A stretch of DNA of 64,000 nucleotides from contig NZ_RAXV01000019.1 of assembly GCF_003611465.1 (NCBI RefSeq), forward strand, positions 1 to 64,000. The letters run 5' to 3'. The position numbers and the translations under genes were made by a program. This DNA is from Acinetobacter tianfuensis (GTDB lineage Bacteria; Pseudomonadota; Gammaproteobacteria; Pseudomonadales; Moraxellaceae). Shown piece by piece: positions 36,827 through 45,743 of the stretch. Positions within the stretch are counted from its first letter, which is position 1. Every line of letters starts with the position of its first letter. The notes below the pieces were generated by a model. That model worked only from the letters and a program-made list of their open reading frames with translations, did not search any database and was not told where the DNA came from.

Positions 36827-37342
36827 TTAAACCTTTGCTTCCAATTTCATTTTTATGATTTCAACCCACGCACGGCTGCTGGATTCACATTGATCCAATA
36901 CATGCTCAAAGCCTTCACTGCCGCCATAATATGGATCTGGCACTTCCTGCTCTGGAAAATTGCAGTCATGCTGGCTCATTAAGGCAACTTCTGCACGTAA
37001 AGCAGCTGCGCCAAACTCTTGCTGAGCGCGGTGCATCAAATGCTGAATATTGTCCAGATTTTCATAATCCATAGCCAAAATTAAATCAAATTTTTTGAAG
37101 TCTTGTGTTTGCAGCTGACGCGCGCGCAACGCGGATAAATCATAGCCGCGCTTTTTAGCATGCTGCTGACTGCGGCTGTCTGGGGCTTTGCCTGGATGAT
37201 AATTACTGGTCCCAGCAGAATCGATCATTACATTTAAGTTTTCTGCATCACATAAGTGTCTGAGTACAGCTTCTGCTGTCGGAGACCGGCAAATATTGCC
37301 CAAGCAAACACATAACACCTGATATGGCGTTTTGGATGACAT
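36827..37342 (-). CDS. Low-molecular-weight protein-tyrosine phosphatase
   Basis: A 171-residue LMW-PTP. The P-loop is VCLGNICRS, with Cys13 and Arg19 as catalytic residues, and the general acid is in VPDPYYGG near residue 133, followed by the [11 protein letters not shown] helix. It is the first gene of the PTP-murB-ydcF-hydrolase operon. Such enzymes often regulate capsule tyrosine kinases (Wzc), but no capsule locus is visible here, so the target is unknown. Confidence 0.93.
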   Translation of the reverse strand: MSSKTPYQVLCVCLGNICRSPTAEAVLRHLCDAENLNVMIDSAGTSNYHPGKAPDSRSQQHAKKRGYDLSALRARQLQTQDFKKFDLILAMDYENLDNIQHLMHRAQQEFGAAALRAEVALMSQHDCNFPEQEVPDPYYGGSEGFEHVLDQCESSSRAWVEIIKMKLEAKV

Positions 37343-37460
37343 AACAACCTCAATGTTACTTTTATTTCAAGCATCTTATGTTAAGTTATTTACAGGATGA
37401 ATCCTATATCAACACTCAAGAATAATGTTCATTTAAGTATAAAAAAATAAGGATAAAGCG

Positions 37461-38621
37461 ATGAGTCAATTTCAGTTTCAAACTGTCAGCAATATTATTT
37501 CTGGTATTGGTTCAATTCAGGAACTGAAGAGCTTGCTGCGTGACTTCAGCCCTAAGCGAGTATTGCTGGTCACTGACCCCGGCATGATTCAGCGCCAGCA
37601 GCATTTGCCTATTTTAGAAATACTTGAAAACGCAAAACAAGACTATGTAATCTATTCAAATGTTCAAGCAGATCCCGCTGAACATATTGTGCTGGATGCG
37701 GTTGCATTTGCAAAATCAAATCATGCTGATCTAGTCCTTGGTTTTGGCGGCGGCAGTTCTTTAGATGTCGCAAAAGTTATTGCGATATTGGCGCACCCTC
37801 AGCAAACACAAACCTTACAAGACTTATACGGCGTAGGCAATGCCAAAAAGCCGCGCTTACCTTTAATTTTAGTACCAACCACAGCAGGCACAGGCTCTGA
37901 AGTTACCCCTATCTCTATAGTTACTACAGGTGAAACTGTAAAAACTGGAATCGTCTCTCCTGTGCTGTATGCAGATGCCGCTATTTTAGATGCTTCATTT
38001 ACACAGAATTTGCCTGCTGAGATTACAGCAGCTACAGGTATAGATGCCATGGTTCATGCTATAGAAGCTTATACATCTAAAATTAAGAAAAACCCCTATG
38101 CAGATATGCTGGCGAAACAAGCACTGCGCCTGCTGAATAAAAACTTGCCGCTGGTTTTGATGGATGGACAAAATCTAGAAGCAAGGCAGAACATGCTGGT
38201 GGGCTCCATGCTTGCAGGCCAAGCCTTTGCCAATGCTCCTGTGGGCGCTGTTCATGCATTGGCTTATCCGTTGGGCGGCCATTTTCATCTATCACATGGC
38301 CACACCAATGCCTTAGTTCTAATTGAAGTTCTAAAGTTTAATGCGCCTGAAGCAAAAGCTCATTATGCGGAGCTAATGCAATGGCTTGACCCCTACAGCA
38401 CAGGCTGCACCTCAGGTTTATGTGACTTATTTATTGACCATATGCAGAACCATTTAGATCAAAGCGGCCTTACACTTAAACTGCAGCAGCTCAATGTCCC
38501 GCGGCAAATGTTAGATGAGCTGGCAGATGATGCCATGCTGCAAACACGGTTACTGCAAAACAACCCTCGCGTACTGCAGCAGCATGATGCGCTGCAAATC
38601 TATAACGCTATTTATGCTTAA
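37461..38621 (+). CDS. Iron-containing alcohol dehydrogenase
   Basis: A 386-residue group III alcohol dehydrogenase. The NAD-binding GGGSSLDVAKVIAIL lies near residue 95, TTAGTGSEVTPIS near 139, and metal-binding residues in AMVHAIEAYTSK and the later HGHTNALVL. The N-terminus is typical (QTVSNIISGIGSIQEL). It should oxidise or reduce a short-chain alcohol/aldehyde with NAD(H). Divergent from the PTP operon, with a GGATAAAGCG site before the ATG. Substrate unknown. Confidence 0.92.
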   Translation: MSQFQFQTVSNIISGIGSIQELKSLLRDFSPKRVLLVTDPGMIQRQQHLPILEILENAKQDYVIYSNVQADPAEHIVLDAVAFAKSNHADLVLGFGGGSSLDVAKVIAILAHPQQTQTLQDLYGVGNAKKPRLPLILVPTTAGTGSEVTPISIVTTGETVKTGIVSPVLYADAAILDASFTQNLPAEITAATGIDAMVHAIEAYTSKIKKNPYADMLAKQALRLLNKNLPLVLMDGQNLEARQNMLVGSMLAGQAFANAPVGAVHALAYPLGGHFHLSHGHTNALVLIEVLKFNAPEAKAHYAELMQWLDPYSTGCTSGLCDLFIDHMQNHLDQSGLTLKLQQLNVPRQMLDELADDAMLQTRLLQNNPRVLQQHDALQIYNAIYA

Positions 38622-38899
38622 GCCAATACACGCTATCAACCCAGTGAACAGCTCACCCTAGCCGCCGCAGCGCAGAAAAATAGATTTTAATTTGAATGCC
38701 GGTTTATTAAGAAATTGACTGGCATTTTATTTTCTTAGATTGATGATGTTAAATCGATGCTTCTGCTATGACTCACTGCCAATCCATTGAAGATTAAAAA
38801 CTTAATTGGCGATATTCATCATAGAAATTGACTTTATGAGCTTGAATTTCAATCATAAACTCAGTAAAACAATGCAAGCAATATAATAATGAACCGAAG

Positions 38900-39343
38900 A
38901 TGAAACAAACTGCAAAATTACGCCAGCAATACCGCTTTATTTTCCCCATTCAAACCCGCTGGGCAGACAATGATATTTATGGTCACGTTAACAATGTGAC
39001 TTATTACAGCTATTTTGACACAGCTGCCAATGCCTTACTTATACAAAAAGCAGACTTTGATATTCATCAATCACCTATTATTGGCCTCGTGGTCAGTTCT
39101 GCCTGCAGCTTTATGCAAGAACTGACTTATCCTGAAATTATTGAAGTTGGCGTCGCAATTAGCAAAATTGGCAATTCATCAGTGACTTATGATCTGGCAA
39201 TCTTTAAACAAGGACAGGATAATGCATCTGCTCAGGGGCATTTTGTACATGTATTTGTAGACCGCAGCCATAAAAAAAGCACCCTTATTCCTGTAGAAAT
39301 GCGGGATGCTCTTGAGCCATTTATGATACTGCGGGCTGAATAA
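38900..39343 (+). CDS. 4HBT-type thioesterase family protein
   Basis: A 147-residue hot-dog thioesterase. The active-site segment RWADNDIYGHVNNVTYYSYFDTA near residue 19 (split here as RWADNDIYGHVNN and YYSYFD) is the classical 4HBT motif, with the Asp and the NN pair. It should hydrolyse an acyl-CoA thioester. It lies alone between the alcohol dehydrogenase and dnaX (convergent). The 278-bp gap upstream shows no other gene. Confidence 0.92.
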   Translation: MKQTAKLRQQYRFIFPIQTRWADNDIYGHVNNVTYYSYFDTAANALLIQKADFDIHQSPIIGLVVSSACSFMQELTYPEIIEVGVAISKIGNSSVTYDLAIFKQGQDNASAQGHFVHVFVDRSHKKSTLIPVEMRDALEPFMILRAE

Positions 39344-39376
39344 TAACAACCAAACTGCAACATTCAGTCTTCTGAA

Positions 39377-41530
39377 TTACTTCAGCTGAATATTTTGCAG
39401 CTCACCGTCAAATACAGCCATTAATGATTTTACTATCGGTTCATTATGCAAGAGTTCAGAAGCACGGTTAAATGCTTTCGCCTTACGTTCACCCAACAAT
39501 GCATAAGGCGTTTGCCCTTCAACTTCGCCATATTGCACATTAAAACGTGTCGCAGGCCAAATACTGTGCAACGCCTGCTCCAATACATGCTGGGTTTGCG
39601 TCAACAGCTGTTCATATTGTTTCGGAATATGGACAATGCTTTCGCCGTCTATTTGACCCGTCATAATGCCGTGCTGTGCAAGTTCCTGCACTGCTGGTGA
39701 CAACTCACTATTACGGAACCAAAACTCCCATTTATCAACCGTCCATTCACCCTGCAAATCCTGCTGTTTCAGCTTCAAAATATCCTGCGGCATCAATGAT
39801 GCATCAGCAGGATTTTGAACTGGAACAGCAACTGGCTGCTGCTGTTGCTCCAGCACGGTCATCGGCGCATCAAAAAGCTCACCCGCAGATTCTGCCGCAA
39901 CTTCCTCCTCCTCAGACTTTACAGGTGCAGCTGAAATAGCAGACTCAATCCGTTCTAAAGGCGCAATAGATTCAAAAGCATAATCTGGCTCTGACGCAGC
40001 TGCCGGTTCATCAGAGTCATCTAATCCAAAGAGTACGTCATCAGCAGCAGGATCAAAAATAATCTGATCCGCTTGTTCTGGTGCAGCAGTTTGCTGTTGA
40101 GCTTGGCTTAAACTCTGCTCTACAACTTCAGCCTCAGCGCTTTCAACATTTTCAGCTTGCTGTGCAACAGGCTGTACTGCTTCTTCTTCAGGTTCATCCA
40201 AGAAGTCATCTGACGATGGTTCGTTCATATCTGAACGAGTTGCGAAATCATCTTCCTCCCCATAATGATCGAAATCATCAGACAGGAAAGCATCAGAATT
40301 TTGTTCAACTGACGGACTTGCTGCTGGCGTAACTTCTTCGGGCTGAATCTGTACAGGTTCAGGAGCTATAACTGGCTGCACAGCAACTGGCGCAGGCTGG
40401 GCTTGAATCTGCTGAACAGGCGCTGAAGCTTGAATTTCATTGGACTGCATAGGACGGAATGCCAGCAAACGCAGCACCGTCATTTCAAAGCCTTGCTCTT
40501 GCGTCACAGCCAGCTGCAAATCTGCACGGCCTTTGCAGGCAATTTGATAGTACAGCTGCAAATCTTGCGCAGACACCAGCTGTGACATACGCATAATTTT
40601 TTGGTTAATTTCAGCACTGTATTTCAGACTTAAATCCGGCAAATACTGCAGTAAAGCCAGCTCATGCAATGTTGAAATCAATTGATCCAAAACCATTGAA
40701 ACATCAAGCGCCTGCTGACGGAACTGCATCAGCAGCTCACTGATACGGCTTTGCTGGTTTTGGTGAATCGCCAAAATTAAATCATAGATAATTGTGCGGT
40801 CAATCAGCCCCAGCATATCTTTGACATCTTGATGCTGAATTGCACCCTGACCATAAGCGATCGCTTGGTCAGTTAAAGACATCGCATCACGCAGTGAACC
40901 TTGCGCAGACTCTGCAATTTGCCAAATTGCGTCTTGCTCTGCGCCGATACTTTCTTTTTGTAAAACATCAGTCAAATGCGCAGTAATTTCATCGACAGCT
41001 AAAGGACGCAGCGTAAATTGCAAACAGCGGGAAATTACAGTAATCGGCAGCTTTTGCGGATCTGTGGTTGCAAAAAGGAATTTTACATGTTCTGGCGGTT
41101 CTTCCAATGTCTTGAGCAAAGCATTGAATGAATGCGTAGACAGCATATGCACTTCGTCAATCAGATAAACCTTAAAACGACCTTGTGTAGGCGCATAAGG
41201 CACATTATCTAAAAGTTCACGGGTATCTTCGACTTTTGTACGTGATGCAGCATCAATTTCAATCAAGTCGATAAAACGGCCTTCATTAACGGATTTACAA
41301 GTCGCGCAAACCTCACATGGCGTAGATGTAATGCCAGTTTCACAGTTCAGACACTTTGCCAAAATACGCGCAATGGTGGTTTTACCTACACCGCGTGTCC
41401 CAGTAAATAAATAGGCATGGTGCAGACGGCCGCGGTCTAAAGCACTGGTCAGCGCTCGTGACACATGGTTTTGACCAACCAATTCATTAAAATTGCGGGG
41501 ACGGTATTTTCGCGCAAGTACTTGATACAT
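39377..41530 (-). CDS. dnaX: DNA polymerase III subunit gamma/tau
   Basis: Clamp-loader ATPase and polymerase organiser. The 717-residue protein begins MYQVLARKYRPRNFNELVGQ, with Walker A GTRGVGKTTIARILAK near residue 45, the zinc module CLNCETGITSTPCEVCATC near 64-82, Walker B LIDEVHML, and the sensor-1 SRC motif. After domain III (about residue 370) comes a long low-complexity acidic, Gln/Ala/Glu-rich linker to about 580, then the conserved tau C-terminal domain. No attempt was made to show a programmed frameshift for gamma. Next gene upstream is unrelated. Confidence 0.97.
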   Translation of the reverse strand: MYQVLARKYRPRNFNELVGQNHVSRALTSALDRGRLHHAYLFTGTRGVGKTTIARILAKCLNCETGITSTPCEVCATCKSVNEGRFIDLIEIDAASRTKVEDTRELLDNVPYAPTQGRFKVYLIDEVHMLSTHSFNALLKTLEEPPEHVKFLFATTDPQKLPITVISRCLQFTLRPLAVDEITAHLTDVLQKESIGAEQDAIWQIAESAQGSLRDAMSLTDQAIAYGQGAIQHQDVKDMLGLIDRTIIYDLILAIHQNQQSRISELLMQFRQQALDVSMVLDQLISTLHELALLQYLPDLSLKYSAEINQKIMRMSQLVSAQDLQLYYQIACKGRADLQLAVTQEQGFEMTVLRLLAFRPMQSNEIQASAPVQQIQAQPAPVAVQPVIAPEPVQIQPEEVTPAASPSVEQNSDAFLSDDFDHYGEEDDFATRSDMNEPSSDDFLDEPEEEAVQPVAQQAENVESAEAEVVEQSLSQAQQQTAAPEQADQIIFDPAADDVLFGLDDSDEPAAASEPDYAFESIAPLERIESAISAAPVKSEEEEVAAESAGELFDAPMTVLEQQQQPVAVPVQNPADASLMPQDILKLKQQDLQGEWTVDKWEFWFRNSELSPAVQELAQHGIMTGQIDGESIVHIPKQYEQLLTQTQHVLEQALHSIWPATRFNVQYGEVEGQTPYALLGERKAKAFNRASELLHNEPIVKSLMAVFDGELQNIQLK

Positions 41531-41590
41531 GTATGCTCCTTTTCACATGCATAAGGATACTGTTTTTTTGACTAAGAGTGAATGAAGATC

Positions 41591-42214
41591 TTATTTCTCG
41601 GAGCGAATTCTCTCAACTTCTTCAAATTTTACAACTTTAATATCTGATTGCTTCTCAGTCTGGCTAAATAAAACCAGTTTGTCCTGAAAGGCATCTAATA
41701 CATACCAAGTTTTTTGATCTTTATGTTTTAAAATCGCCTGAGGTGAGTTCTCTATATGATTAAGCTTTAACTGCGCGGAAAAGCATGTAGAAAATACAAT
41801 CAAAATCATCATTGCAACATACTTCAGCTGTTTATCTTTACGTAAGTCAGCATTGGTAAAGATGCTTAAAGTAATCCCTATTAATACCGAACTCCACAAA
41901 TATGTAGTCAGACCAACGACTTGATAGCTAAATAAAATTGTCATGCAGGTGATATAAATACTTATAACAAAGACCGATTGCCCCCAAACATAGCGCTTTG
42001 CTGCTTTTTCAAATTGCTGTTTAAGCGGCTCTTGCTCATTAAATGAATTAAAACGTAATTTTCTTTTAGGCTGAAATTTTCTATATTTTTTATATAAATA
42101 ATTATATACGTCTAAGAGAGCTCCAATTATTGTGATAAAAATACTCAGTACAACGAGCACCTTAACAATTTCAGTAACATAAAATGTGGGTGACAAAATT
42201 GACATCACCCACAT
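41591..42214 (-). CDS. Hypothetical integral membrane protein (207 aa)
   Basis: Not recognised. About four hydrophobic helices: near residues 10-35 (TEIVKVLVVLSIFITIIGALL), 75-93, 97-117 (TTYLWSSVLIGITLSIFT) and 128-147, with a basic cytoplasmic loop (KKYRKFQPKRKLRF) after the first and a soluble C-terminal tail of about 55 residues. The start is the ATG at 42214; M4 at 42205 is an alternative. It begins just after the stop codon of a 33-residue membrane peptide on the same strand, so the two are probably coupled. Confidence 0.65.
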   Translation of the reverse strand: MWVMSILSPTFYVTEIVKVLVVLSIFITIIGALLDVYNYLYKKYRKFQPKRKLRFNSFNEQEPLKQQFEKAAKRYVWGQSVFVISIYITCMTILFSYQVVGLTTYLWSSVLIGITLSIFTNADLRKDKQLKYVAMMILIVFSTCFSAQLKLNHIENSPQAILKHKDQKTWYVLDAFQDKLVLFSQTEKQSDIKVVKFEEVERIRSEK

Positions 42215-42219
42215 TGCAT

Positions 42220-42321
42220 CTAAGGAATAATAAAAAAGGCATTCGAAAGTACCGAAATACTCAATGCAATAACAGACAGCAAACCAAACAGCTCAGTAAT
42301 TGTGAATTCTTTTTTTATCAT
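42220..42321 (-). CDS. Small membrane peptide (33 aa)
   Basis: A 33-residue open frame, MIKKEFTITELFGLLSVIAL followed by a further hydrophobic stretch ending in Phe-Phe-Ile-Ile-Pro. A basic start and one membrane helix are the layout of a small single-pass membrane protein. No clear ribosome site. Its stop lies 5 bp before the start of the 207-residue membrane protein, suggesting a two-gene unit. Function unknown. Confidence 0.45.
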   Translation of the reverse strand: MIKKEFTITELFGLLSVIALSISVLSNAFFIIP

Positions 42322-42358
42322 GTTTACAGTTTATAAATATTTAAAGAGATGTTTTAAA

Positions 42359-42775
42359 TTATCTTTCAAAATCAACAGCAGTCCACCACTTGATGTCACG
42401 AATTTGCGGGTTCTGTTCTAAAATTTCATTTAAAGCATTAGATAGCCGAGTAAGCTGATCTATCAGATCTATATCAGCCTTAAACCATCTCTTTATGATT
42501 GGGCTTTTCGGCTCAATCATCAGCAAATAACCATCTGTATATTCTTCATATTTGCCGCAGCCCACCCAAATACTGTCGTGAAATGGCGCATCAAAATTTA
42601 TCACATAGCCCCAGTCCTCAGAATGAATTCCAGCAGCTGGAAGACCGCGCATTTTCAGCTGTTCATCCAAATACTGAGCCAAGGTTCCCCCCCAAACGGC
42701 GCCTTCCCATTCATCCGTATTTTCAGAGCACGGCGGAAATAGTTCTGTACGGAACTCTACATACGGTTTCAGCAT
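42359..42775 (-). CDS. Hypothetical protein (138 aa)
   Basis: Not recognised. A soluble, acidic protein with several Trp and Phe residues and conserved-looking blocks HSEDWGYVINFDAPFHDSIW and IRDIKWWTAVDFER. No signal peptide or membrane helix. The ATG at 42775 has a TTGAGG site at short spacing and is preferred over the ATG at 42790, which lacks one. The fold looks like a small alpha/beta sensor or immunity-type protein, but nothing supports a function. Confidence 0.6.
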   Translation of the reverse strand: MLKPYVEFRTELFPPCSENTDEWEGAVWGGTLAQYLDEQLKMRGLPAAGIHSEDWGYVINFDAPFHDSIWVGCGKYEEYTDGYLLMIEPKSPIIKRWFKADIDLIDQLTRLSNALNEILEQNPQIRDIKWWTAVDFER

Positions 42776-42827
42776 TTGAGCCTCAATCATCTTTTAACTT
42801 ATCAGCAACTTCAATATGAACAAAGTT

Positions 42828-43292
42828 TCAGCTTCGCTCAAGTATAAAATGATCTGCAGCAGCATAGTGCTTTGCTGTTTCATTCTGCAAAATTTCCAGT
42901 GTATGCTCTGCTGTGTGAACAAAAAGCAAGTTGCGGCTTTGCACACTCAGCAGCTCCAGCTGGGTTTGATCTCCTGCTTTAAACTGCATTTTTCCATGAA
43001 GTAAAACAGATGAATCATTGCCGCTGTTGCTCACGCGGTCTAATGTATAGGTCATATTTTCATGCAGGCTTAGTTTCACAGACATGCCCTCACAGTCCTC
43101 ACATAAAGCACTGCAGTCCATACACGGCGTATTGCCCATATAGCTTCCTGCCCACACAGGAACGACATGCTTTTGAACGTGTACTTGCTGATCTTTTGTC
43201 TGGGTTTCATTCGACGTGCTGTCGCAGCCTTGTAAACCTAAAGCTGCTGTGCTGGTGAATGAAACCAATGGAATAATCACGGACTTATTCAT
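42828..43292 (-). CDS. NlpE-like lipoprotein with extra cysteine motif
   Basis: A 154-residue lipoprotein from the ATG at 43292 (GCAGGAAC site), with lipobox LQGC near residue 24. The mature part matches the NlpE N-terminal domain: WAGSYMGNTPCMDC, then EGMSVKLSLHENMTYTLD. Where NlpE has a single CxxC (PCADCEG), this protein has four cysteines, CxxCxxxCxxC (CMDCSALCEDC). NlpE senses copper and surface contact and signals to Cpx in E. coli. Binding of copper here is plausible but not shown. The longer frame from 43334 only adds a hydrophobic leader without a ribosome site. Confidence 0.8.
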   Translation of the reverse strand: MNKSVIIPLVSFTSTAALGLQGCDSTSNETQTKDQQVHVQKHVVPVWAGSYMGNTPCMDCSALCEDCEGMSVKLSLHENMTYTLDRVSNSGNDSSVLLHGKMQFKAGDQTQLELLSVQSRNLLFVHTAEHTLEILQNETAKHYAAADHFILERS

Positions 43293-43382
43293 GACAGATG
43301 TTCCTGCAGTTATAAGGGCAAAGGAAAATAGCATATTCTGTGATAAAAGTTACGCATCAAAGGTTAAATTGCAGCCAACACA

Positions 43383-44654
43383 CTATAGCCAACCTTTCTT
43401 ACCTTTTAATATCCAATCTGCACAGCGCAGCGTTTCCTGCGTTAAGGCCCATAAACGGTAATCTCCTGTTAGAGAGCCTGCTGCAAAATTATGCGTATAA
43501 GCAAAGCTTAAATTCCGCTCTGGATCACACCATGCCCCCGAACCATTGAAGCCAATATGGCCAAAACCATTGGATGCCTTACCTAGACTTAATACACGGT
43601 GATAGCCCAAACGCCAATGCATAGGCAGCGGCATAATACGGTCACGCTTACGGCTTTGTACTGCTCTTAATGCAGCAAAAGTATCTGTATTAATGAGGGT
43701 TTGACCTTGCCAACTGCCTTTATTGGCCAGCATGGCATATATTCGCGCCAAATTATCTGAGCTGAATGCGCCATTGGCAGCAGGAATCACCGCTTGCATG
43801 CCTTCAGGACTAAAAAAGCTAAAGTTTTTCATTCCCTTCGGAATCATTGCATCTTGAAAATCTTGCGGGTTTTGCCCGCTAAGTTCAATCAGCTTATCTA
43901 AAGGAGACTCTTTACGGGCTGCTGGCTTTTTTTCTGTATGAGCTGCAGATGATTTTTTAACTTTTGGCAGCGGCACTGCAACACGCGCCAATTCAGCATC
44001 AGGCACACCAAAATAAGCGCCATCTAAGTCTAAAGGCCGCACCAAATATTGCTGCATTAAATCGGACAAAGTTCTCTTTGTGGCTTTTTCTAACACACCG
44101 CCAACCAGCCAGCCAAAGGTTAAGGGCTGATAAGCCATGTCTTTCCCAATAGTAAAACGCGGCGCGGCCTTTTCCATCACCTGCAGCATATGCTGCCAAT
44201 CGGCCATTTCATTGGCTTGTTCTATATTATTGCGTATATCGTATAAACCGCTCTGATGACTCAGGATATGCCTCAGCGTCATCTGCGCTTTGCCATTCTG
44301 AGCAAATTCAGGCCAGTAACCAGCTATAGGCGCATCGTATTCCAGCATGCCTTCACTGACTAAAATATGCGCCAATGTAGACAGCACACCTTTACCCGTG
44401 GAATAACAAATAGAAAGCGTGTCCGATTGCCATTTTTCATCTAAGGACTTTTGTCCCGTATAAATATCGACAACTTTTTGACCTTGAAAATAAACCGTCA
44501 GCGCCGCGCCGCCCTGTGTACTGCGCGCATCTTGCAAACGGCTGAACAAGGCTGCTAAATCTTGGAAATCTGCTTCTGCTTGGCCGAGATAGTTTTTAGG
44601 ATCTGCAAACAAAATATCTTTAACTTGGTTCATCATCCCTGAACTCCATGACAC
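43383..44654 (-). CDS. Serine hydrolase of the class C beta-lactamase/EstB family
   Basis: A 423-residue protein with no signal peptide. The catalytic SxxK is in ICYSTGKGVL (near residue 85), the second motif YxN-like position is in AYQPLTFGWLVGG (Tyr-Gln-Pro region, about 170), and GHIGFNGSGAWCDP near the end supplies the third H-x-G. Members are esterases or peptidases rather than true beta-lactamases. A Ser/Lys/Ala-rich basic insert near residue 235 (KKSSAAHTEKKPAARKES) is probably a flexible loop. Separate unit from the MaoC gene, whose terminator lies before it. Confidence 0.85.
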   Translation of the reverse strand: MSWSSGMMNQVKDILFADPKNYLGQAEADFQDLAALFSRLQDARSTQGGAALTVYFQGQKVVDIYTGQKSLDEKWQSDTLSICYSTGKGVLSTLAHILVSEGMLEYDAPIAGYWPEFAQNGKAQMTLRHILSHQSGLYDIRNNIEQANEMADWQHMLQVMEKAAPRFTIGKDMAYQPLTFGWLVGGVLEKATKRTLSDLMQQYLVRPLDLDGAYFGVPDAELARVAVPLPKVKKSSAAHTEKKPAARKESPLDKLIELSGQNPQDFQDAMIPKGMKNFSFFSPEGMQAVIPAANGAFSSDNLARIYAMLANKGSWQGQTLINTDTFAALRAVQSRKRDRIMPLPMHWRLGYHRVLSLGKASNGFGHIGFNGSGAWCDPERNLSFAYTHNFAAGSLTGDYRLWALTQETLRCADWILKGKKGWL

Positions 44655-44690
44655 ATGATTTTAAATTTTTGCAATCGAATCGTAAGCATT

Positions 44691-44722
44691 AAAAAAGCCC
44701 GAAACATCTAGCTTCAGGCTTT
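44691..44722 (-). terminator. Terminator of the MaoC gene
   Basis: Stem AAAAGCCTGAA / TTCGGGCTTTT (one G-U pair) followed on the minus strand by a T-run, 7 bp after the MaoC stop. Confidence 0.8.
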
Positions 44723-44728
44723 TATACA

Positions 44729-45586
44729 TTAAATTGCTTTTACTATGCCAGTGACATGCGGCTTTTTGTTCTTCGTATTCTGAATGACAAAGTCTGTTTC
44801 TTTCGTGCTGACATCCGTTAAAAATTCAACTTTTGACGGCAAATACATTGGCAGTTTAAACCAGACATCTGCTTCATAAGCATCCGGCAAACTTAAATTA
44901 GCCAGTGCTTTCGCTTTACTCCACATACCATGTGCAATGGCTTGCTTAAAGCCAAAGGCTTTTGCTGTAACAGCATGAATATGAATGAGGTTGAAGTCAC
45001 CAGAGGTCATGGCATAGCGGCGGCCTGTGTTTTCTGATACATCCCATTCTGCAGCCAACTGATAGTTTGGTGTTTTGCTTTCTGCAGTTTTCGCCGCTGC
45101 TTTAGCATCTGTTTTTTGACGTGCTAAATAGGTTGTCAGTGACTCAACAACAACAACCTCATTACCCACTTTTGCTGTGGTAATAAAATCGAACTGCACA
45201 CCTTTATCATGCGGCTTTAACTCGCCAAACTTGCATGACAAACTCAGCTGTTCATTTACACCTACTTTGCGGGTTTGCTTCACTTGGTTGCGAATATGCA
45301 CCAAACCTAAGATTGCAAATGGAAACGCTTCAGTCGTCATCATATGCATTTGCAGGCTTTGTGAAAGAACCGCTAAATAGATTGCAGGAATGTAGCCATT
45401 GTTTTTGAAACCGCAAACTTCGTTATACGCTTTTAAATGTTTTGCATCGACTTGAAATGAATCCACCACATATTCAACTTGCGGCAGCACTTTTTCACCT
45501 TTCGGTTTTTTGAAAATCAAGCCTTGGATAACTTTTGGATAAGCCAAATAAGGTTTTGGAAGTTGACTAAAATGGCGAGTATTCAT
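44729..45586 (-). CDS. MaoC-like (R)-specific enoyl-CoA hydratase, HtdX-type
   Basis: A 285-residue double hot-dog protein. The catalytic hydratase 2 motif is in the C-terminal half: RRYAMTSGDFNLIHIHAVTAKAFGF (about residues 188-212), with the conserved Asp and His, and AIAHGMWSKAKAL after it. The N-terminal half is a degenerate hot-dog domain. This resembles mycobacterial HtdX (about 280 residues). It lies downstream of a large FabG reductase on the same strand, separated by an interspersed repeat, and that reductase is divergent from a thiolase. Confidence 0.88.
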   Translation of the reverse strand: MNTRHFSQLPKPYLAYPKVIQGLIFKKPKGEKVLPQVEYVVDSFQVDAKHLKAYNEVCGFKNNGYIPAIYLAVLSQSLQMHMMTTEAFPFAILGLVHIRNQVKQTRKVGVNEQLSLSCKFGELKPHDKGVQFDFITTAKVGNEVVVVESLTTYLARQKTDAKAAAKTAESKTPNYQLAAEWDVSENTGRRYAMTSGDFNLIHIHAVTAKAFGFKQAIAHGMWSKAKALANLSLPDAYEADVWFKLPMYLPSKVEFLTDVSTKETDFVIQNTKNKKPHVTGIVKAI

Positions 45587-45626
45587 ACTGAACCTTTGAG
45601 AAATTTTTATTTCAATGTTTTAAAAG

Positions 45627-45738
45627 CCCCTTCTCCCTCTGGGAGAAGGCTGGGATGAGGGTAGCCTCATATCCCTTTATAGTAAACTTTTTGCCTCTCC
45701 CTAGCCCTCTCCTTTAAGGAGAGGGAATTTCAAGAGGG
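45627..45738. repeat. Interspersed REP-like intergenic repeat, copy 2
   Basis: Carries CCTTCTCCCTCTGGGAGAAGG (a perfect short palindrome within it), GGGATGAGGG, CCTCTCCC and CTCTCCTTTAAGGAGAGGG. Related to the block at 31051-31156. It lies between the FabG-like and MaoC genes, so it may form strong mRNA hairpins inside that operon. Confidence 0.7.
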
Positions 45739-45743
45739 TTACA

